Part shown: positions 26,677 through 33,536 of the stretch, in pieces
Position numbering within the stretch: the stretch's first letter is position 1
Layout: each line of letters begins with the position of its first letter
Assembly (NCBI GenBank): GCA_947488435.1
Contig: CANKZG010000001.1
Coordinates: 2,038,308-2,102,307, forward strand
Direction of reading: 5' to 3'
DNA length: 64,000 nucleotides
Source of the DNA: an uncultured Flavobacteriaceae bacterium
GTDB lineage: Bacteria; Bacteroidota; Bacteroidia; Flavobacteriales; Flavobacteriaceae
Notes under the pieces: model-generated
Databases searched by the model: none
Seen by the model: the letters and a program-made list of their open reading frames with translations, nothing else
What the model was told of the DNA's origin: nothing
Program-made: the position numbers and the translations under genes

Positions 26677-27378
26677 ATGGATTCTCAGACAAAAACTGCA
26701 CGAAAAGCTGGATTGTTGTACCTAATTGTAGCAATATTTGGAGGTTTTGCACACTTTGCGTCACGTTTACAACTTATTATTCCAAATAATAGCAGTGCAA
26801 CAGTACAAAACATTCGTGCTTCAGAATCTCTATTCCGTATAGGGTTTATTGCAGATCTTGTTCAGCTTAGCTGTTTTGTATTTTTAGTACTTATCCTATA
26901 TAAACTTTTAAAATCTGTTCAAAAGGATTATGCCAGGACGATGCTGGTTATAGCTCTTATAGGAGTGCCTATTGCGGCGATTAATATGGTGCATCAATTT
27001 GCTGTTTTATTACTGCTAAATAATCCAGAATATATGGTATTGTTAGAAGAGAACCAGTTAAACGCTCTAGCGGGTCTTTTTCTTGAATTTCATAACATTG
27101 GATATGCCATCGCACATATTTTCTTCGGATTATGGCTGTTTCCATTGGGTTATTTGGTTTATCAGTCTGGCTTTTTACCTCGGTTTTTAGGGATTTTATT
27201 GATGTTAGCAACCTTTGGATACACAATTCATATGCTTACAGGGTTTTTATGGCCGAATTACGATGCTATCACCTCATGGGGAGCCCTATTTTCAGGATTT
27301 ATAGAAATACTATTTTGCCTTTGGCTGTTGGTAAAAGGAGTTAGGTTTTCGCCGAAAATTAATAACAAAAGTACATAG
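26677..27378 (+). CDS. DUF4386 family membrane protein
   Basis: 233 aa from the ATG at 26677 (MDSQTKTARKAGLLYLIVAIFGG). A GTG 24 bp upstream falls on the -7 element and is unlikely. Six to seven membrane helices are predicted, with the DUF4386 signature regions KAGLLYLIVAIFGGFAHF and FHNIGYAIAHIFFGLWLFPLGYLVYQSGFLPRFLG. No function is established for the family. It converges on the Crp/Fnr gene at 27387, and an FNR-like site and -7 box precede it. Confidence 0.85.
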   Translation: MDSQTKTARKAGLLYLIVAIFGGFAHFASRLQLIIPNNSSATVQNIRASESLFRIGFIADLVQLSCFVFLVLILYKLLKSVQKDYARTMLVIALIGVPIAAINMVHQFAVLLLLNNPEYMVLLEENQLNALAGLFLEFHNIGYAIAHIFFGLWLFPLGYLVYQSGFLPRFLGILLMLATFGYTIHMLTGFLWPNYDAITSWGALFSGFIEILFCLWLLVKGVRFSPKINNKST

Positions 27379-27386
27379 CAAAGAAA

Positions 27387-27971
27387 CTATCGTTTCACTA
27401 AGATTCGTTTTCGTATCCGGCTCAATGATTCTGGTTTGATACCGAGATAACTTGCCAATTGATATTGGGGAACACGTTCAGGAAGATTAGGTCGGTTCAT
27501 TAATAAATCTAGGTAACGCTCTTCAGGAGATTTAATTATATAAGAGGTTAATAGCTCCTGATAAGTGCTCATATACGCATTTGTTAAAATACGACACAGC
27601 GTTTCGAATTTAGGAAATCTATTAAAGAAATCATCTTGGGCCTCATAATTTCCAATAGTTAAAGTGGTATCCTCTTCACAAATTAGGTAATAAGTACTTG
27701 GTACTTTTTTATCAATGTCATCAGGAGAAGCGATCCCTTGTTCTTCCGCATAAAAAAAGGTAGTTTTTTCTTCTCCGTCAATAATATGATATTGGCGAAC
27801 CAATCCTTTTAAATTAAAATAGCAAGCAGTAGAAAACTCCCCGGCTTTCAGAAGGATTGTTCCTTTTTTAAAAGTACGTATGGGAATCTCATCAATTACA
27901 GCTTGAGTTTCTTCTTCATTTAAAGTAATGTATTTAGAAATATAAGTTACCAATTCATTCTCGTGCTTCAT
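27387..27971 (-). CDS. Crp/Fnr family transcriptional regulator
   Basis: 194 aa. An N-terminal cyclic-nucleotide-binding-like barrel (FKKGTILLKAGEFSTACYFNLKGLVRQY, then EGEEKTTFFY-type strands) is followed by a C-terminal winged helix (PQYQLASYLGIKPESLSRIRKR). There are no Fnr-type cysteine clusters, so it is not an oxygen-sensing Fnr. It overlaps the upstream DUF4386 gene by 17 bp in the same operon. The dyads TTGAC-N4-GTTAA found before three nearby genes are plausible targets of this protein or its paralogue at 30471. Confidence 0.9.
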   Translation of the reverse strand: MKHENELVTYISKYITLNEEETQAVIDEIPIRTFKKGTILLKAGEFSTACYFNLKGLVRQYHIIDGEEKTTFFYAEEQGIASPDDIDKKVPSTYYLICEEDTTLTIGNYEAQDDFFNRFPKFETLCRILTNAYMSTYQELLTSYIIKSPEERYLDLLMNRPNLPERVPQYQLASYLGIKPESLSRIRKRILVKR

Positions 27972-28644
27972 AGATTACTTTTTGGATTGCAGTTAAATTA
28001 AATCCCTTAAATATAAGCCATATTCCAAGAAATAATTCATTTAAACCCATTGGGATATAAAGTATAATTTGAGCGCCATATCCTAATGCATCTAAAAGTA
28101 ATCCAATAATCATAAGTATCACTGCAACAATTCCCCAAACCGAGAGAAACCTAGGGACAAGCTTTGATAAGAATAACAGTGAATAAAAAACGAAAGCCCC
28201 AAAACTCAAGACAAGTGATAAGATTAAAAAAGCAGCATGATATTCGGCCAAAAAGGAGGTACCTAAAATGGGGTAGTTTGTTGTGCTTACATCAGCACTC
28301 ATCGCTGCATTTTTCCCTAAACTTAATAGCGATAAAAGACTAATACCACTTACGGCAATAATAGTACATTCCATAAGTCTATTGCCAATATACAGCAGTG
28401 CTAATTTTTCATTATAAGGTTTAAATAAAGGATACATTAGAACTGCAATGCCTACAACACCAAATCCACATAATAACTGAAGAACAATAGCAGCAACAAA
28501 TTTGGAAGAAGCAGTGGAAACTTCGATTAAGAAGCTTGTTTTGGTAAAAATCTCCTGTAAAATGCCATCCCCAATGCTATAGGTTAATGTTGTAACTATA
28601 AATAATGCTCCTACCTGTATTCCTGTTTTTCTATGAGCTTCCAT
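27955..28644 (-). CDS. DUF4386 family membrane protein
   Basis: 229 aa from the ATG at 28644 (MEAHRKTGIQVGALFIVTTLTYSIGDGIL); an upstream ATG at 28692 lies inside the FNR-like dyad. Six to seven membrane helices, with FLAEYHAAFLILSLVLSFGAFVFYSLLFLSKLVPRFLSVWG matching the family's second half. It is the first gene of a two-gene unit with the Crp/Fnr regulator. It is paralogous to 26677-27378, and the two share an identical upstream 14-bp site. Confidence 0.85.
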   Translation of the reverse strand: MEAHRKTGIQVGALFIVTTLTYSIGDGILQEIFTKTSFLIEVSTASSKFVAAIVLQLLCGFGVVGIAVLMYPLFKPYNEKLALLYIGNRLMECTIIAVSGISLLSLLSLGKNAAMSADVSTTNYPILGTSFLAEYHAAFLILSLVLSFGAFVFYSLLFLSKLVPRFLSVWGIVAVILMIIGLLLDALGYGAQIILYIPMGLNELFLGIWLIFKGFNLTAIQKVIYEARE

Positions 28645-28661
28645 GCATTTAATGTTTGTAA

Positions 28662-28669
28662 CAAAACTA
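28662..28669 (-). promoter_or_regulatory. -7 element of DUF4386-crp promoter
   Basis: On the minus strand the bases read TAGTTTTG (TAnnTTTG), 17 bp upstream of the chosen start and 29.5 bp from the centre of the dyad at 28692-28705. Confidence 0.6.
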
Positions 28670-28691
28670 ATGGATGCCCTTTTTGTATGCA

Positions 28692-28705
28692 TTGACTTAA
28701 GTTAA
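28692..28705. promoter_or_regulatory. FNR/CRP-type dyad upstream of DUF4386-crp operon
   Basis: TTGACTTAAGTTAA (TTGAC-N4-GTTAA), the exact reverse complement of the site at 26609-26622, in the same orientation relative to its gene and at the same distance from the -7 element. Confidence 0.7.
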
Positions 28706-28749
28706 GAAAGAAAGCCCGTTATTAAAGGTATCATGGCTTTGGTATTGCA

Positions 28750-29220
28750 TTAATCCCAAACAATGGGTCTTGCAATGCCGGCTGTACGCAAATAATCCAG
28801 TAATTGTCCGGTATGTACCGCTTCATGATAAGCCGTTCGCATTAGGTAATCCCCCAGTTGTTTTTTTTGATTTACTTCGGTACGGTTGATAATGATATTG
28901 GTAAGATCTTCAGTTTTCAGTGCCGCTATCATCTCAAGAAAGGAGTTGCGATACGGTTCCGCAAACTTCAATTCGGCCGCCAATGATGTATAAGGTTGGT
29001 CAAGCCAAGGAGATTGATAGGCATTCAGATTTCCTCTTCGTTGCATAATAATATGATAGAAGTGTTCTGTTTCCAATACGTGGCGAATGGTTTCTATAAG
29101 AGACATCGCATCTTTATCCGGTTTCCAATGATAGTGTTCCTTAGGAATTCCGGTCCATAATTTAATGCTTCTTCGGCGTGTTTCGGAAAAGTTTAAGGTG
29201 ATTAATTGAATAGCGTTCAT
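28750..29220 (-). CDS. DinB family protein (metal-binding four-helix bundle)
   Basis: 156 aa. The DinB metal-binding histidines are visible in LIETIRHVLETEHFYH and in YHEAVHTGQLLDYLR near the C-terminus. The DinB/YfiT-like superfamily contains thiol transferases and many proteins of unknown role in Bacteroidota. It lies 12 bp downstream of the 29233 gene and is co-transcribed with it. Confidence 0.85.
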   Translation of the reverse strand: MNAIQLITLNFSETRRRSIKLWTGIPKEHYHWKPDKDAMSLIETIRHVLETEHFYHIIMQRRGNLNAYQSPWLDQPYTSLAAELKFAEPYRNSFLEMIAALKTEDLTNIIINRTEVNQKKQLGDYLMRTAYHEAVHTGQLLDYLRTAGIARPIVWD

Positions 29221-29232
29221 GTGCGTTTGTTT

Positions 29233-29721
29233 TTATTCTGGAAAAGATAATTCTAAAAATTCTCCTTCATCTAAGGAATTCCATTGCTGAAGCAAATTTG
29301 AAAAAAGCGTCCTTATTGATTTTAATGTTTTCGAATTCAGGTTTTCTGGGAATGGAATATGGTTTTCACTAAGAATAGTGGTTAATTCAGCGATGAAATC
29401 TTGATTTTCTCCACTATTGAAAAATTCAACCTGCAATAAATTCACAATATGTTCGGTTTGAAGTGCAGATGCATCCAGTTGCGAAGGCTTTAATGCCTCA
29501 GGACGTTCATTTTTTGGAAGTTCAAAGTCATCAATATTAAAACCACTCGCTATAATGCTATAAAATGCTTTTGTAAACCCTAAAACGGTTTCTACAGCAT
29601 AATGGGCAATATCATGCGAGACTGTCCCCTGGTGTAACTTTGACCATGTGCTAGATCCATCTTCCCTAATACACTCAAGTACCGTAGGCTTAACAATACC
29701 TTTTTTTAGCTGTATTATCAT
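29233..29721 (-). CDS. Conserved-looking hypothetical protein
   Basis: 162 aa, soluble and acidic, without signal peptide. I do not recognise the family. The segment GTVSHDIAHYAVETVLGFTKAFYSIIASGF has a His-x3-His spacing that could bind metal, and the C-terminus is helical (LFSNLLQQWNSLDEGEFLEL). It precedes DinB by 12 bp, so a role alongside DinB is likely. On the minus strand a -7-like TATGTTTG is present at 29750-29757. Confidence 0.7.
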   Translation of the reverse strand: MIIQLKKGIVKPTVLECIREDGSSTWSKLHQGTVSHDIAHYAVETVLGFTKAFYSIIASGFNIDDFELPKNERPEALKPSQLDASALQTEHIVNLLQVEFFNSGENQDFIAELTTILSENHIPFPENLNSKTLKSIRTLFSNLLQQWNSLDEGEFLELSFPE

Positions 29722-29765
29722 TGCAATGATTTTGATTATGTGACCATTTCAAACATACTATTTCT

Positions 29766-30407
29766 TCAATTAGAAATCGGAGTTGACAACTGAAAATACG
29801 CAATAATTAGTACCCAAGAAACAAAACCAAAAATAAAAACGCGAAACCCAAAAACATCTAGGAAAAAGAAACCCGAAGAGATCAAAAGAATGGCGATAAT
29901 ACTTAATATTATTCCATAATACCCCAACCATTTTGGAAACACCCGAGTTTGCAAAATAGCAATAGACCAGCTGGACACCGATAGCAACGTAAACCCAATG
30001 AAAATATAATCAAAGGTTTGATTGATAGCAAAATTATAGCTTAGTATAGGTCGTATGGTATCAATTACTTCAGAAGTAGCCATTTGGTAATCTTGAATAA
30101 AAAGAGGTAATACCAGTCCATTTATCGCTGCTGCGATTAGCACTGCAAACAAACTGCTTATGGTGAAGACGAACCCAACCCTAGAAAAAATACTTTTAGA
30201 CTCTATTTGCTTTAGCAAACCCCAATATCCAAATGCGCTTATAGGAATGGATAAAATTCCTATCGAATGCACTATAATACCCATAGATGCTATTTGTAAT
30301 AAATGTTCAAAATCTCCTCCTACCGGGTGTAAAACCATGGTTAAAATCATAAGAATTGCACCTAAAACTAATGCTATTCCGCTACTTTTTTTGAATTGTT
30401 TTTTCAT
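29766..30407 (-). CDS. Small DUF4386-like polytopic membrane protein
   Basis: 213 aa with about six membrane helices. The pattern SSGIALVLGAILMILTMVLHPVGGDFEHLLQIASMGIIVHSIGILSIPISAFGYWGL resembles the DUF4386 proteins at 26677 and 27955, though more distant. It lies downstream of the second Crp/Fnr gene on the same strand but has its own promoter (minus-strand TAATTTTG at 30431-30438) and a perfect FNR-type box. Function unknown. Confidence 0.75.
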   Translation of the reverse strand: MKKQFKKSSGIALVLGAILMILTMVLHPVGGDFEHLLQIASMGIIVHSIGILSIPISAFGYWGLLKQIESKSIFSRVGFVFTISSLFAVLIAAAINGLVLPLFIQDYQMATSEVIDTIRPILSYNFAINQTFDYIFIGFTLLSVSSWSIAILQTRVFPKWLGYYGIILSIIAILLISSGFFFLDVFGFRVFIFGFVSWVLIIAYFQLSTPISN

Positions 30408-30430
30408 CGTTGCGTTTTTAATTGCAACTA

Positions 30431-30438
30431 CAAAATTA
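30431..30438 (-). promoter_or_regulatory. -7 element of 29766-30407 gene
   Basis: Minus-strand TAATTTTG (TAnnTTTG), 24 bp upstream of the start codon and 29.5 bp from the centre of the FNR-type box. Confidence 0.6.
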
Positions 30439-30460
30439 CTTTAGACGATCGGGGATACAC

Positions 30461-30474
30461 TTGATTCCAATCAA
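30461..30474. promoter_or_regulatory. Perfect FNR-type box TTGAT-N4-ATCAA
   Basis: TTGATTCCAATCAA is an exact match to the FNR consensus half-sites. It overlaps the last codons of the crp-like gene at 30471 and lies at the class II activator distance from the promoter of the downstream membrane gene. Confidence 0.7.
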
Positions 30475-31040
30475 TTAATTCGTTTGCGTACCCTGCTTAA
30501 AGTCTCAGGAGTAATCCCTAAATAAGAGGCAATAAATTTTAAAGGAAATTTTAAAATTAAAGCAGGTTTTTTTTGCAATAAGGATTTGTATTTTTCTTCT
30601 GGTGTTCCTTGAGGATTGAAGAGGTTTTCGCTAGCATTTAACTCCAATATCTTTCCTAAGGCAAAGAACTGCTGAGATTGGGTAATGAGTTCGTGAACTG
30701 ATTCCATATGTATACCTATAACCGAACTGTTTTCAGTAGCTTGGATAAAGTTTCTGGAAGGTTTTTGTGAAGTGAAACTTTGCATGTCAAATACCCAATC
30801 TTTGCCTATAAATAAACCCGTTGTATTTTCTTCATTTTCTTTATTCAGAAAATAGGATCTGAAAGTTCCATTTTCGATAAAATATACGGTTTGGGAAACT
30901 TGGTTCTCTTCAAGTAAGAAATCGTTTTTCTGTAATTGGAGATCAAAACATTTATTTTGGAAAGCGTGTAATTCATCATTAGAAAAATTTCCAAACTGTT
31001 GAATAGCATTTAGGATTGAACTCCGGTTTTTAAGTGACAT
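30471..31040 (-). CDS. Crp/Fnr family transcriptional regulator
   Basis: 189 aa. A cNMP-binding-like barrel (LQLQKNDFLLEENQVSQTVYFIENGTFRSYFL) is followed by a C-terminal helix-turn-helix (LKFIASYLGITPETLSRVRKR), nearly the same recognition helix as the paralogue at 27387 (YLGIKPESLSRIRKR), so the two may bind the same sites. There are no cysteine cluster residues. A -7 element TACTTTTG lies at 31048-31055 on the minus strand. Confidence 0.9.
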   Translation of the reverse strand: MSLKNRSSILNAIQQFGNFSNDELHAFQNKCFDLQLQKNDFLLEENQVSQTVYFIENGTFRSYFLNKENEENTTGLFIGKDWVFDMQSFTSQKPSRNFIQATENSSVIGIHMESVHELITQSQQFFALGKILELNASENLFNPQGTPEEKYKSLLQKKPALILKFPLKFIASYLGITPETLSRVRKRIN

Positions 31041-31190
31041 ATCAAAACAAAAGTATGATGCGTATAGTGGTGCTTGTTAAAGAAGAGATTGGGGGAAAGA
31101 TAGCAAACTTTTATCTAATGAAAAGAATCCTTTTCCATCTTTATCGTAATTTATGATTTGTTTTTAAGACTATGTAACTAGACAACTATC

Positions 31191-32006
31191 ATGATGAATA
31201 AAATATACACTTATCTGTCGATCATAGGTATACTTTTCCTATTTATTACCTCCTGTAAATTAGCAGATATTAGGACTAATGAAGCAAAGGTTATAGAAAC
31301 CCCTGACGAGAAAGGGAAAAGACTTTTGGAAGCTGCTCATCGTGCTATGGGTATGGATCTATTGACAAATTATAAAACCTACACCTTAGCATATGAAGAA
31401 CAGTATTATGGACTTGGAAAGTGGATTAATAAATTTAATGTAAACCCAGTTGCATTGACTATAGATTTTGTACCTCGCAAGTTCATTGGAAAAGTAATAG
31501 TGAATAATGGAAGGAAGAAGGGGAATCAGTATTTTTATGATGAAGGGAAAACCTATTATAAGTCAGCCAGTGGAAAGGAAAAGGAGCATCATAAGATTGC
31601 AGATAGATGGATTAAAACGCACCAGTATTTTTTAGAGTTTCCTTTGCGTATACAGGAAGCTTCGGTTATTGCTTACGCAGGAGATACTATAGTAGCTGGT
31701 AAAGCATATCATTTGGTAATGGCTTCTTGGAAAACGATAGCCCCTCAAAAAGATATTGATCAGTATCGTATTGCAATCAATAAAGACACTAATTTTATCG
31801 AATTTATTCAATTTACGGTAAGGGACTTTGCTAAGTTTGCTGTTGGTACAGCAAAGTATAATTCTTTTATTAAAAAAAATGGAATTTCTTTTCCCTCCAA
31901 TATTTCAGTGCATGGAAAGCAATACGATTCGAATAAAATTTATGAAATGCGGGTTAAGGAGTTAGATTTCGAGAAGGTGGAAAAAAAGACAATTGTCGCG
32001 TTTTAA
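31191..32006 (+). CDS. Putative lipoprotein, DUF6503-like / outer-membrane sorting-like fold
   Basis: 271 aa. The N-terminal signal IGILFLFITSC carries a lipobox (ITSC, Cys22). The mature part begins GKRLLEAAHRAMGMDLLTNYKTYTLAYEEQYYG and continues as beta-strands (KVIVNNGRKKGNQYFYDEGKTYYKS, YRIAINKDTNFIEFIQFTVRD), like small LolA-like lipoproteins of Bacteroidota. Family assignment is from general resemblance only. It is monocistronic and converges on DoxX. Confidence 0.6.
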   Translation: MMNKIYTYLSIIGILFLFITSCKLADIRTNEAKVIETPDEKGKRLLEAAHRAMGMDLLTNYKTYTLAYEEQYYGLGKWINKFNVNPVALTIDFVPRKFIGKVIVNNGRKKGNQYFYDEGKTYYKSASGKEKEHHKIADRWIKTHQYFLEFPLRIQEASVIAYAGDTIVAGKAYHLVMASWKTIAPQKDIDQYRIAINKDTNFIEFIQFTVRDFAKFAVGTAKYNSFIKKNGISFPSNISVHGKQYDSNKIYEMRVKELDFEKVEKKTIVAF

Positions 32007-32071
32007 AATTTGCATGATAATTACCTTCTACCTCTAGTATAATTAAAGGACAATTTATAAAATTTCAAAAC

Positions 32072-32101
32072 ACAAAACCTGTTTAATCAAACAGGTTTTG
32101 T
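32072..32101. terminator. Bidirectional terminator between lipoprotein and DoxX genes
   Basis: Perfect 12-bp stem CAAAACCTGTTT / AAACAGGTTTTG with loop AATC, centrally placed between convergent stop codons. Confidence 0.88.
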
Positions 32102-32111
32102 ATCGTATTTT

Positions 32112-32513
32112 TTAAGATTTTCTACTGCTTAAAGTCAAGCCTGCTAAAGTTAATAGTAAACCAATATGAGTTATTAAAGTAACCCAGGTTACATTGTTAT
32201 TACCACTCATGTCTTTAAAGCCCGCGGGTAGCCATACCATTATCACAGCCACAAGTAGAATTACAGTTAATACAGCATAGGCTTCAAATAATTTTTTACC
32301 CATAATTACTAAAATACCAGCAGCTAATTCTGCAATCGCTAAACCTACGGTTAATATGGTAGCAATAACTCCAGTTACTCCAAAAACGCTTCCTACAAAG
32401 CCAGTAGCTCCTTCAAGACCAGGACCACCTAAAAAACCTGGTATAAATTTTTCAAGCCCTCCCCAAACGAAGATAAGTCCAATACCAATTCTAATTAATA
32501 CATTTCCATTCAT
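32112..32513 (-). CDS. DoxX family membrane protein
   Basis: 133 aa with four membrane helices. RIGIGLIFVWGGLEKFIPGFLGGPG at the N-terminus and LAELAAGILVIMG in the centre match DoxX. Such small proteins are associated with redox homeostasis or terminal-oxidase complexes; no partner gene is adjacent. Monocistronic. Confidence 0.88.
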   Translation of the reverse strand: MNGNVLIRIGIGLIFVWGGLEKFIPGFLGGPGLEGATGFVGSVFGVTGVIATILTVGLAIAELAAGILVIMGKKLFEAYAVLTVILLVAVIMVWLPAGFKDMSGNNNVTWVTLITHIGLLLTLAGLTLSSRKS

Positions 32514-33150
32514 AATAGTTATAAGTTAGTTATTGTTTAATACAATAGTAGTGATTTTATAACTAACTTACAATCAGTACATTGAGAGATGTTCATTGTT
32601 TGGTTAAAAACTAATAAAGTTTTATATAAATAATTTTCTGTCACAAAACCTTACCAATAATAGTATATATAGGACTTTAGGGATTTAGCAATTTAGGTAT
32701 ATCATCTTCCAAATACTGTTAAGTTGGTTTCTAATAAAGTTTCTAGTTTAACAGGAAATAATCTATTAAAAAGGACAAATTTTATGATTTTATCTGCGAA
32801 GTATTCATCTTTTTGTTAGTTTACTTGCATCTTCGGCAGGATTGGCTTCAAACCTCCTTGGTGTTCCCTGCTGAAAATGTAAACCTACATTGCTAGCACA
32901 ATGTGGTTTCCTATTTCTTATTCCCTTATGAAAGCAAGGCTTTCAGCGTTCATTAGAAATTCAAAACCCTGCATTTTCGTAAAGGATTCGCGCTTTATGA
33001 TGTACCTCGGCAAGGACAGAACGGTTTTAAAAGGTCTTGTAGATCTTTTATAGTGATGGGTCAGACGGTGCGTTGGCATCCCGTTGAGCAGGATTGTTTC
33101 GCGTTGCTTCTCAACCTGACAAAGCTCCGCTTTGAAAATAGTCCAAACAA
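32514..33150. other. Long non-coding stretch left of the mobile element
   Basis: About 640 bp without a credible reading frame. It contains small hairpins: CATTG-N6-CAATG in the area 32890-32910, and GAAAGC-N3-GCTTTC near 32931. No similarity to a tRNA or rRNA is seen. It could be decayed genes or a dispersed intergenic repeat. Confidence 0.5.
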
Positions 33151-33178
33151 AAAAACGCTCAAGTAAACTTGGCGTTTT
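33151..33178 (-). terminator. Terminator hairpin, probable original terminator of tRNA-Arg
   Basis: Stem AAAAACGC-T-CAAG / CTTG-GCGTTTTT with loop TAAA, flanked by A and T runs. It sits 22 bp outside the left element end, the same distance that separates the other hairpin (48887-48921) from the tRNA 3' end. It is therefore read as the terminator that followed the tRNA before insertion. Confidence 0.65.
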
Positions 33179-33199
33179 TCCGTATTGAACTATCTATCC

Positions 33200-33213
33200 G
33201 TGACCTCGACAGG
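33200..33213. repeat. Candidate attL: copy of tRNA-Arg 3' end
   Basis: GTGACCTCGACAGG matches 13 of 14 bases of GTGACCTCGGCAGG at 48943-48956 (3' end of tRNA-Arg, same orientation). The first nine bases are identical and could be the crossover core. It defines the left end of a 15.7-kb element. Confidence 0.6.
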
Positions 33214-33273
33214 GTCAGAACTTTTGATTTATTCACTTGATATTCAAAAAGTTAGAGTTATGTTCTTTTAAGT

Positions 33274-33292
33274 ACTCACCGATTCACTCACC
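33274..33292. repeat. Left arm-type integrase site motif
   Basis: ACTCACCGATTCACTCACC: two ACTCACC copies 12 bp apart. It matches 17 of 19 bases with the copy at 48823-48841, in the same orientation. Two copies just inside the proposed ends suggest integrase or excisionase arm sites. Confidence 0.6.
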
Positions 33293-33536
33293 TGATTATT
33301 GTTTAATTTTAAAGGAACACAATTAGATTTAAAAGTAGTCAAAAAAATATCTTTATTTTAATTCAAATAATTAAAAAGGTAAAAAATAAGCGTACCCTCA
33401 ACTTTTTTGGAAAACTACAAAAAGACAAAACTATAAAGATGAAAATGATATTTAGACTTAAAGAGTTTAAGTGTAGTTCCGTAAAACCTTCTTTTTTTTC
33501 AAGACCTTATTTTGAAAAATAAATCAGTTATTTAAA

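Noticed and set aside
33200-33213. Reading GTGACCTCGACAGGGTCA merely as a palindromic protein-binding site (TGACC/GGTCA)
   Set aside because: The match to the tRNA 3' end in sequence and orientation, the equal 22-bp terminator spacing and the ACTCACC motif at both ends make an attachment site more likely, though the palindrome reading is not excluded.
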